Origin: GCA-002050365 sp038235165
GTDB taxonomy: Bacteria > Acidobacteriota > Blastocatellia > Pyrinomonadales > Pyrinomonadaceae
Reading direction: 5' to 3'
DNA: 64,000 nucleotides
Assembly: GCA_038235165.1 (NCBI GenBank)
Contig: JBBSUG010000011.1
Span: forward strand, 66,103-130,102
The notes beneath the pieces were generated by a model. The model did not search any database. It saw only the letters and a program-made list of their open reading frames with translations, and was not told where the DNA came from. Each line of letters begins with the position of its first letter. Within the stretch, counting starts at the first letter, position 1. Below are positions 54,401 through 60,679 of the stretch, piece by piece. Made by a program: the position numbers and the translations under genes.

Positions 54401-54946
54401 GCGTCCGACCTGAGCGTCTTTCGCCCGAATGATGAGGCAAATGCGCCGGATTTCGTTATTCAAAACAGTTCAAATAACTTACAAATAAACACGGCGTGGG
54501 GCAGTGTCGGCGATATTGCGGTCAACGCCGATTACGACGGCGACGGCAAAACGGATTACGCCGTTTTTCGCCCGTCGAGCAGTATTTGGTACGTCCGGCG
54601 CAGTTCAAACGACGGACTAATTCAAACACAATTCGGCGCATCCGGCGACACGCCCGTCACCGGCGATTACGACGGCGACGGGCTGGCGGATTACGCTATT
54701 TTCCGCCCCTCAAACGGCAATTGGTACCTGCTGAAATCTACAGAGGGATTTTCCGCCGTGCAGTTCGGCACGGGCGGCGACAAACCTTTGCAAGCCGATT
54801 TTGACGGCGACGGCAAACACGATGTCGCCGTTTACCGGAGCGGCACGGGATTTTGGTATTATTTAAAAAGTTTCGACGACAGTTTTGTTTCCCGACAATT
54901 CGGCGCACCCGGCGACACGCCGCTTCCTTCCATATTTTTGCGCTGA
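51461..54946 (+). CDS. Large exported protein with carboxypeptidase-regulatory-like, beta-sandwich and FG-GAP-like repeat domains
   Basis: 1161 residues. N-terminal signal/anchor (RLTLITIAVLAISFFAYRQ). Residues ~120-560 form a conserved but unnamed region (PPDPNGDVGLNHYVQSVNAL, SDRWLLSQYCNN-like and RWGDYTAMNIDPADDCTFW), probably a beta-propeller. A carboxypeptidase-regulatory-like domain (FGGIVTNAANGQPIADALV) is at ~570-645, a CARDB-like domain (AIDAGETVTLEITLSNSGARN) at ~670-760, and a jelly-roll-like part (ENFDNVNSPNLPNGWTTS) at ~770-960. Four FG-GAP-like repeats of DYDGDGKTDYAVFRP type end the protein. Likely surface adhesin or enzyme of unknown activity. Confidence 0.82.
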   Translation: MKERLTLITIAVLAISFFAYRQSAESKKSTNEQANISPEIKPQFRQATAFAVSGKVSDIAPALPEIGLTNKKSADEKARAVPNKQPFRKQIEGQTHDKDSAIAEFSAAPMPPTSLSFDGISSDDSAAAFGFRIVPPDPNGDVGLNHYVQSVNALTRVFNKTGKPLTPPFKLSSVFAALGTTCSMRNDGDPIVLYDALTDRWLLSQYCNNAPPFRQLIAVSTTGDPTGAYYLYEFAMPNFKLNDYPKLSVWTDAFYMSADKFIGGDYAGTGVFAFDKSKMLAGDKTADYIYFDLASPSTIRLGGLLPADLDGLKPPPKNTPNIFVGYTANEYGDAQDALRLFNFHADFANPNNSTFTERNESPILTAPFDPTSPNGREDVEQPLPGNKLDSQSDRLMYRAAYRNFGTHESIVINQTVRISPIEENYRAGVRVDELQNTGNGFAVHEQATLGDAAASRWMGSAAQDFQGNTAVGHSFSSDQKFPSILYSGKLASDPPGQFRGEETLIAGTGVQTGFGSRWGDYTAMNIDPADDCTFWLTNEYYTKNSQTENPYGWLTRIGKFKFDECSNASRSAFGGIVTNAANGQPIADALVTANNVFSRRTDADGSYGELILVPNIYTLTVSAAGFRSQTITVTINNGETLIKNFALTPAAILMANNDQITAENCAVNNAIDAGETVTLEITLSNSGARNTENLTAVLLPTGGAINPGQPQNYGALETNGNRVSRPFTFTASPNLHCGAAIILTFQLNDGAENLGTTSINLNVGAPRFALRENFDNVNSPNLPNGWTTSASGAEQIWTTSKNAFDSTPNSAFSLAPSQIGINQLTSPAFQIASDNAELTFRQRYDLETTFLRNQLYDGGVLEIKIGNVGRFQDIISAGGTFETGGYDGTISGCCQNPLSGRAAWSGKSGVNQTPEFITTKVKLPASLAGKKVQLRWRVGTDNGTSREGQYVDDVTVADGFECACQTNVKSTAPFDFDGDGASDLSVFRPNDEANAPDFVIQNSSNNLQINTAWGSVGDIAVNADYDGDGKTDYAVFRPSSSIWYVRRSSNDGLIQTQFGASGDTPVTGDYDGDGLADYAIFRPSNGNWYLLKSTEGFSAVQFGTGGDKPLQADFDGDGKHDVAVYRSGTGFWYYLKSFDDSFVSRQFGAPGDTPLPSIFLR

Positions 54947-55060
54947 GTTCGAGATGTTAAAAAATAACTTTTGATGTCAGCCGAATAGATTTATTAAATT
55001 GATAATCGGCTGTTAAACAACACAATCGGTACGGTTACTCAATTTGAACCTCATCACTCT

Positions 55061-55909
55061 TTACTCAGCATTCATTTTTCCCGCCTGCACCATCCGGTAC
55101 GCTTCGGAACGCGGCAATCCGAATTCCTTTGCCGCTTTTTTCAGCGCGAGTTTGCGGTCAACGCCTTCATTTTCCAATTCTAAAACGCGCTCGACTAGAG
55201 ATTTTGAATCTGAAATCTGGAATCTGGAATCTGTAATCTCGCTTCGATCAATCACCAAAACGATTTCGCCTTTCACATTTTCGTCCGCGTATTTTTCAGC
55301 TAACTCCGCCAGCGTTCCGCGCACAGTTTCCTCGTGAATTTTGGTAATTTCGCGCACGACCGCCGCGTTTCGATTGCCCAGAATTTCTACGCAGTCAACC
55401 AAACTTTTCGCAATGCGGTGCGGCGTTTCGTAAAAAAGCAGCGTCGCCGGTATCGTTTTTGTTTCGTCCAAACGCTTGCGCCGGTCATTCTTTTTCGACG
55501 GCAGAAACCCGCCGAAAAATATCGAATCGGTCGGCAGTCCCGAAACGATCAGCGCGTTGACAAAGGCGACTGCGCCCGGAATCGCCGTCACTTTCGCGCC
55601 GATTTCGTGCGCTTTTTGGACGATTCGCAATGCCGGATCGCAAATCGCGGGCGTTCCCGCATCCGATACGACGGCGATTGATTTGCCTTGTTCGAGCAGT
55701 ATCGCAAATTCGTCCGCCCGCGCCGTCTCGTTGTGTTCGTGATAGCTGACGAGTTTATTTTTGATGCCGTAATGCGCGAGCAGTTTTCCGGTGTGGCGCG
55801 TATCTTCGCAGGCGATCAGATCAACTGCAGCAAGCGTTTCCAAAGCGCGATTGGAGATGTCGGCGAGGTTGCCGATGGGTGTGGCGACTAAATAAACCGT
55901 TCCTTCCAT
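55061..55909 (-). CDS. rsmI: 16S rRNA 2'-O-ribose methyltransferase RsmI, with repeat-derived linker
   Basis: 282 residues. SAM-dependent tetrapyrrole-methylase fold: LVATPIGNLADISNRALETL, CEDTRHTGKLLAHYGI, VSDAGTPAICDPALRIVQ, GAVAFVNALIVSGLPTDSIFFGGFLP and VVREITKIHEETVRGTL. It methylates C1402 of 16S rRNA. Between the catalytic domain and the C-terminal helical domain (LELENEGVDRKLALKKAAKEFGL) lies a linker DRSEITDSRFQISDSKSLVE that is encoded by the GAATCTGGAATTT-type dispersed repeat (55199-55240). The frame is intact. Confidence 0.95.
   Translation of the reverse strand: MEGTVYLVATPIGNLADISNRALETLAAVDLIACEDTRHTGKLLAHYGIKNKLVSYHEHNETARADEFAILLEQGKSIAVVSDAGTPAICDPALRIVQKAHEIGAKVTAIPGAVAFVNALIVSGLPTDSIFFGGFLPSKKNDRRKRLDETKTIPATLLFYETPHRIAKSLVDCVEILGNRNAAVVREITKIHEETVRGTLAELAEKYADENVKGEIVLVIDRSEITDSRFQISDSKSLVERVLELENEGVDRKLALKKAAKEFGLPRSEAYRMVQAGKMNAE
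55199..55240. repeat. GAATCTGGAATTT repeat inside rsmI
   Basis: TTTTGAATCTGAAATCTGG and AATCTGGAATCTGTAATCTC match the intergenic clusters at 23765 and 58387, but here lie wholly inside a coding region in frame. Confidence 0.8.
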
Positions 55910-56035
55910 AAATTTACCGAAATTTTAACACGCGTTGCCGATTGCCGCGCAAAACCGGAGCTTCGAATTTGATGCAAATGTTATTTACTTTTGCATTTTT
56001 GGAGCATAAACTATTCGGCGGATGGAGGAAAATTA

Positions 56036-56911
56036 ATGCTGAAAATTTATTTATTGTGCGGTTTGATCTTGGCGATTGCGCTTGTTTCAGGCTGTCATTC
56101 AAACGCGCCGCAACAAACGGATTCATCAATTACCAATGAAACTTCAACAACAACTGAAACACCGCTGCCGCCGCCGCGCGAAAATCTGCCGCCGACGGCT
56201 GACGTTAATTTCAATGGCGTGACTTTTACTTATAATCCGCAGATTTTCGGTGAAGTCAAACCGGAAGAAGTTCCCGAAAGTCCGTTGGAAAATGAGACCG
56301 ACAAACCTGATGAGGTCGCGCCGAAACATCTTCTTTTTACGTTTAACAATCCGGGTCAGACCGAATCAATCATCGCCGTTTACCCGATTGAAGAATATCG
56401 GCGCGTGTGGTTGCCGGTCGAAAAAAACAACACGAAAAGTTTTGATAACGACTTAAATGATGTGAAGAACGTCATTAAAAACGCCGCATTTCGGCGAAAT
56501 GGGGAGATTCCGGTGCTTCTTTTTTACGACGCTCACCAGACATTTAACGCCCGAGTAAAACAGCTTTCGTTTCAAAGCGGGCGCGGGTTATTTTTCTTGA
56601 CGCAAATTAATCAAGAATACGCTTTTATCAACAATCAGCAGTTGACCTATATTTATCAGGGCATTTCCGAAGACGGAAAAAGTTATATTTTCGCCGAGTT
56701 CCCCGTCATTGTTTCTTTTCTGCCCGAAAATCAAGAAGTTTCCGAATTTGACGGGATTAAACTTCCCGAACAAAATGATGCGTCTTTGAACAAATACAAA
56801 GATTACTTATCAGAAATAACCAAAAGATTGGAAAATTTGCCGCAAAATGAATTTCAGCCGGATTTAGATTCGATTGAGAAAATTATTTCAACTCTGCAAG
56901 TTAAAGAGTAG
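56036..56911 (+). CDS. Lipoprotein of unknown function
   Basis: 291 residues from ATG 56036, preceded by GGAGG; the upstream frame is open but not needed. Lipoprotein signal KIYLLCGLILAIALVSGC. A Thr/Pro-rich linker (SSITNETSTTTETPLPPPREN) leads to a domain with VNFNGVTFTYNPQIFGEVKPEE, LLFTFNNPGQTESIIAVYPIEEYRRVW and LPVIV-type strands near the end (YIFAEFPVIVSFLPENQE). Not recognised; mostly beta-structure. Anchored in a membrane. Confidence 0.78.
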   Translation: MLKIYLLCGLILAIALVSGCHSNAPQQTDSSITNETSTTTETPLPPPRENLPPTADVNFNGVTFTYNPQIFGEVKPEEVPESPLENETDKPDEVAPKHLLFTFNNPGQTESIIAVYPIEEYRRVWLPVEKNNTKSFDNDLNDVKNVIKNAAFRRNGEIPVLLFYDAHQTFNARVKQLSFQSGRGLFFLTQINQEYAFINNQQLTYIYQGISEDGKSYIFAEFPVIVSFLPENQEVSEFDGIKLPEQNDASLNKYKDYLSEITKRLENLPQNEFQPDLDSIEKIISTLQVKE

Positions 56912-57277
56912 TTTTTTTTGGCACAGAGATATTTAGCCTCAATTTGCGACCGGATAAAAATGTGTGTACCGAGCAGGAAATTCATTGTTTTTGTCCTTCT
57001 CGATTACTCCAGAATCACCGCCGAAGCAAAATTCGTCGGGCAGTTTTGTTGATCCAACCCTGACCTTCGTGTAATCCGAGAACACGTTCCGACATTTGTG
57101 TCTGTCCATTTTGTTCACGGCATTTTTTCTCGCGTAGAAGTTCGGCAAAATCAATGACTTCCGCCAATGTTTCAACCGGTAGTTCTTTGATTATTTCAAC
57201 TAAATTTTCCTGTAAATTTTCTTTAACTGCAATGCTTGTATCACATTCACCCCGCAAAACGGATTTTATCACACCAA
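56912..57277. other. Gap with an antitoxin remnant
   Basis: 366 bases between the lipoprotein stop and the ychF stop. It contains the frameshifted antitoxin-like gene described separately and no intact gene. Confidence 0.6.
56939..57250 (-). pseudogene. Broken DUF2281-type antitoxin gene
   Basis: The minus strand reads KENLQENLVEIIKELPVETL, AEVIDFAELLREKKCRE, then SERVLGLHEGQGWI, the usual body of DUF2281/VapB-like antitoxins. At about 57045-57055 the frame shifts, and the other frame continues KLPDEFCFGGDSGV, the family's usual LPDEFWFGG ending. No ATG precedes the body (nearest candidates are GTG or TTG). No PIN toxin follows; the sequence ends at a stop near 56939. This is a decayed toxin-antitoxin remnant. 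Confidence 0.7.
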
Positions 57278-58378
57278 TCAAACATTGAACCGAAAATCTA
57301 CGACATCGCCGTCCTGCATAATATATTCTTTGCCTTCGAGCCGCGCCAAACCTTTTTCGCTGGCGGCTTTGCGCGAACCGCAACTCACTAAATCGTTATA
57401 GGAAACGATTTCGGCGCGAATGAAGCCGCGTTCGATGTCGGAATGAATTTCGGCGGCGGCTTTCGGTGCTTTCGTGCCGACGGGAATCGTCCACGCGCGG
57501 ACTTCTTTTTCTCCGGCGGTTAAAAACGACATCAAACCGAGCAGTTTGTAAGCCGATTTGATCATACTGCCGACACCGCTAGATTCAACGCCCAAATCCT
57601 TCAAATATTCATCGCGTTCGGCTTCGTCAAGCGCGACGAGTTCGGCTTCGAGTTTGGCGCAAATGACGACCGTCTCGGCATTTTCGGCGGCGGCGTGTTC
57701 CTTTACTTTCAGAACGTGCGGATTCGCGTCAGGATTCCCCAGCGATTCTTCGTCAACATTTGCCGCGTAAATCGTCGGTTTTGTCGTCAGCAGAAAGAAG
57801 TTTTTGGCGATCATCTTTTCTTCCTTGTCCAATTCGACGGCACGCGCCGGACGACCTTCTTCTAAAACGGGCAAAATTTTATCCAAAACTTCGAGTTCGG
57901 CTTTGGCAACTTTATCCCCGGCGCGTGCGCCGCGCTGCGCTTTGTCGCGCCGTTTTTCGACGCTTGCCAAATCAGCCAGCGCGAGTTCGATTTGAATCGT
58001 TTCGATGTCCCGAATCGGGTTAACCGAACCTTCGACGTGGATGATATTATCATCTTCAAAACAGCGCACGACCTGAATCACCGCATCGGTTTCGCGGATA
58101 TTGGCGAGAAATTGGTTGCCCAAACCTTCGCCTTTGCTTGCGCCGCGCACGAGACCCGCGATGTCCACAAATTCAACCGTCGCGGGAACAACTTTCTGCG
58201 CTTTGTTGAGTTTTTCCAAAACGGGCAGACGTTCATCGGGAACAGCGACGATGCCGATATTCGGTTCGATGGTGGCAAACGGATAATTGGCGGCAAGTGC
58301 CGATTCCTGCGCGGTCAACGCGTTAAAAAGTGTAGATTTTCCGACGTTCGGAAGTCCGACGATTCCAGCTTGTAACAT
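57278..58378 (-). CDS. ychF: Ribosome-associated GTPase/ATPase YchF
   Basis: 366 residues, normal length. It starts MLQAGIVGLPNVGKSTLFNAL (P-loop), with TIEPNIGIVAVPDERLPVLEKL, FVDIAGLVRGASKGEGLGNQFLANIRETDAVIQVVRCFEDD and C-terminal TGS-domain sequence GFIRAEIVSYNDLVSCGS...YIMQDGDVVDFRFNV. YchF/OLA1 hydrolyses ATP and binds the ribosome; involved in stress response and translation control. Cytoplasmic, single gene. Confidence 0.97.
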   Translation of the reverse strand: MLQAGIVGLPNVGKSTLFNALTAQESALAANYPFATIEPNIGIVAVPDERLPVLEKLNKAQKVVPATVEFVDIAGLVRGASKGEGLGNQFLANIRETDAVIQVVRCFEDDNIIHVEGSVNPIRDIETIQIELALADLASVEKRRDKAQRGARAGDKVAKAELEVLDKILPVLEEGRPARAVELDKEEKMIAKNFFLLTTKPTIYAANVDEESLGNPDANPHVLKVKEHAAAENAETVVICAKLEAELVALDEAERDEYLKDLGVESSGVGSMIKSAYKLLGLMSFLTAGEKEVRAWTIPVGTKAPKAAAEIHSDIERGFIRAEIVSYNDLVSCGSRKAASEKGLARLEGKEYIMQDGDVVDFRFNV

Positions 58379-58386
58379 ATAATTTT

Positions 58387-58500
58387 AGATTCCAGATTCC
58401 AGATTCCAAATTTCAAATTAAGAAATGTCATCTGACATCTGTCTTGTAGATTTCAAATTGGATATTCTAACCTTTAACTTTGATTTTGAGAAATCTGGAA
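58387..58500. repeat. GAATCTGGAATTTGAAAT repeat cluster upstream of ychF
   Basis: ATTCCAGATTCCAGATTCC and AAATTTCAAATT lie eight bases before the ychF start; a second piece with TTTCAAATTGGATATTC and AAATCTGG follows up to 58500. They occupy most of the divergent region. Confidence 0.7.
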
Positions 58501-58554
58501 ACTGTGGCTTAATTTTGTCATAATAATTTCACCGCTTCAAAAATACAAAATTTT

Positions 58555-60543
58555 ATGCTCGTTTCGATTATTTTAATTTTTTTCATCACTCTCGGCGGTT
58601 TCGGTTTGACTTATCTGTTCGCCGAAGACGAGCCGCTGATGTGGCGTTTGTGTGCGGGCAATATTGTCGGGCAGACCGTTTTCGGAATCGTTTGTTTCAT
58701 TATCACGTGTTTTTTCGGGTTGACGACGGCGACGATTACAATCGCGCTTTTGATTACGATGCTGCCTTTGATTTTGCTCACTCGGAAGAATTTCAAACGC
58801 AATTTTGCGGCGGATTGGCAAGCGGCGAAACGTAATTTGGAAGGCGCGGATTTTAATAAATTTCTCAAATTCGCTTATTATGCCGCGTTTTTAATTTTAT
58901 TTTATTTCTTTTTTGAACGCGCAATGGTCGAAACGGCGAACGGGGTTTACACCGGCGCGTCAAATAATTTGGGCGATTTGCCGTTTCATCTCGGCGCGAT
59001 TTTTAGTTTTACCGAGGGCGATAATTTTCCGCCGCAGAATCCGTCTTACGCCGATGTCAAATTTACTTACCCGTTTATCGCCGATTTGATCGCGGCGAGT
59101 TTTGTCAAAATCGGCGCAAATGTGCGCGACGCGATGCTCGTGCAAAACATCACGCTGACGTTTTCGCTGCTCGTCATTCTGGAAAGGTTTACGTTCAAAA
59201 TCACAGATAATCGCCTCGCCGGAAAACTCGCGCCGGTGCTTCTGTTTTTCAGCGGCGGACTCGGTTTTTTGTGGTTTTTCAGTGATGCGCTGCAAAACGT
59301 CAAAGGATTTTATGATTTTCTGTGGAATCTGCCCCGCGACTACACGATCAGCGACTTTTTCCGCTTCGGCAACTCCCTGAACACACTGTTCGTCACGCAA
59401 AGAAGCATATTGCTCGGAATGCCGCTGACCATTATTGTATTGCAGAAGATTTGGGAAATATTCAAAAGTGAAAAAGCTGAAGCAGATTCTGTCAACAATA
59501 ACTTTTCCACCTTTTCACTTTTTCGCTTTTCCACTTTTCTGCTGGGTTTGCTCGCCGGAACATTGCCGTTGACGCATCTGCACAGCCTGTTCGCTTTGTT
59601 TGTCGTTTGTGCAACGCTGTTTTTTTTCAGTTTGGATAAGTGGCGCGAATGGATCGCATTCGGTGTCGGCGTGTCGGTTATCGCCGTTCCCGAATTGATT
59701 TGGGCGTTGTACGGCAGCGCGACGCAGGCAAGCGCATTTGTCAGCCCGTTTTTCGGGTGGGACAAACGCGATTTGAACTTTTTTTGGTTCTGGCTCAAAA
59801 ACACCGGAATTTTTATTCCCGTTCTCGCTTTCGGAATATATCTAATCTATCACCGCCAAACGCACGAAGACGCAGAAGAAAAACAAAGGACAAATTACAA
59901 AGGATTAGGGACAGCTGTCTTCTACATTCCCTTCGTTTTGTTGTTCATCATCCCGAACATTTTCAAACTCGCGCCGTGGGAATGGGATAACATCAAAGTT
60001 TTGATTTATTGGTTCGTCGGTTCGCTGCCGTTCGCCGCTTTTGCGTTGGCGTGGTTGTGGGAAAAAGGTAAATTTTTCAAATTAATCGCGGCAGGTTGTC
60101 TGCTAATATTAACTTTGGCGGGCGCGATTGACGTTTGGCGGCAAATGTCGGGCACGATCAATTACAGGATTTTTGATGCTGATGCAGTAAAAATCGCCGA
60201 ACAGATAAAAAGCAAAACCGCCCCGAACGCTCTGTTTTTAAACGCGCCGACATATAATACCGTCGTTGTGCTGACGGGCAGACGTTCGCTGATGCGCTAC
60301 ACCGGGCATCTCGCTTCCTACGGAATTGATTACACTGCACGCGAAAATGATGTCAAAAGAATTTACACGGGCGACGGCACGACGGACATTTTTTTGAAAA
60401 AATACGGCATCGAATACATTTTAATCAGCCCGGAAGAGCGAACTTATTTCAAAGCGAATAACGTCCCGTTTAACGAAGCATATTTTCAAAAATTCCCCGT
60501 CGCGGCGGAAGTCGGACAGTATAAAGTTTATAAAGTTCAGTAA
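58555..60543 (+). CDS. Polytopic membrane protein, GT-C-like, with in-frame insertions
   Basis: 662 residues with about thirteen hydrophobic segments. Large extracytoplasmic region after the third segment has NNLGDLPFHLGAIFSFTEGDNF, with an Asp and His placed like the catalytic loop of GT-C glycosyltransferases, and a periplasmic C-terminal domain (~530-662) with IFDADAVKIAEQIKSKTAP and VVVLTGRRSLMRYTGHLASYG. Probable lipid-linked sugar transferase or related enzyme; not identified. Two hydrophilic insertions look repeat-derived: ~302-329 (KSEKAEADSVNNNFSTFSLF) and ~431-458 (HRQTHEDAEEKQRTNYKGLG). Confidence 0.78.
   Translation: MLVSIILIFFITLGGFGLTYLFAEDEPLMWRLCAGNIVGQTVFGIVCFIITCFFGLTTATITIALLITMLPLILLTRKNFKRNFAADWQAAKRNLEGADFNKFLKFAYYAAFLILFYFFFERAMVETANGVYTGASNNLGDLPFHLGAIFSFTEGDNFPPQNPSYADVKFTYPFIADLIAASFVKIGANVRDAMLVQNITLTFSLLVILERFTFKITDNRLAGKLAPVLLFFSGGLGFLWFFSDALQNVKGFYDFLWNLPRDYTISDFFRFGNSLNTLFVTQRSILLGMPLTIIVLQKIWEIFKSEKAEADSVNNNFSTFSLFRFSTFLLGLLAGTLPLTHLHSLFALFVVCATLFFFSLDKWREWIAFGVGVSVIAVPELIWALYGSATQASAFVSPFFGWDKRDLNFFWFWLKNTGIFIPVLAFGIYLIYHRQTHEDAEEKQRTNYKGLGTAVFYIPFVLLFIIPNIFKLAPWEWDNIKVLIYWFVGSLPFAAFALAWLWEKGKFFKLIAAGCLLILTLAGAIDVWRQMSGTINYRIFDADAVKIAEQIKSKTAPNALFLNAPTYNTVVVLTGRRSLMRYTGHLASYGIDYTARENDVKRIYTGDGTTDIFLKKYGIEYILISPEERTYFKANNVPFNEAYFQKFPVAAEVGQYKVYKVQ
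59463..59540. repeat. AAAAGTGAAAAAG inverted repeat inside the membrane-protein gene
   Basis: AAAAGTGAAAAAG at the left is answered by CCTTTTCACTTTTTCGCTTT then TCCACTTTT at the right. The composition differs from the surrounding gene and the frame stays open. Confidence 0.6.
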
Positions 60544-60547
60544 ATAA

Positions 60548-60668
60548 GGAGCGCGGAAGTCTCGTCCGCCAGCGTCAGCGAAAGCGAGACGCTGCCAGCG
60601 TCGTCAAACAAAAAAGCTAAAGAAAAAGGAATACCCCGCGCTAATGGCAAACCAGTCGTCCGCGCTCC
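60548..60668. repeat. GGAGCGC-ended palindromic element, diverged copy
   Basis: GGAGCGCGGAAGTCTCGTCC at the left, CGTCCGCGCTCC at the right end; the centre differs from other copies (AACAAAAAAGCTAAAGAAAAAGG). It fills the gap between the two membrane-protein genes. Confidence 0.82.
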
Positions 60669-60679
60669 GCCAATAACAA

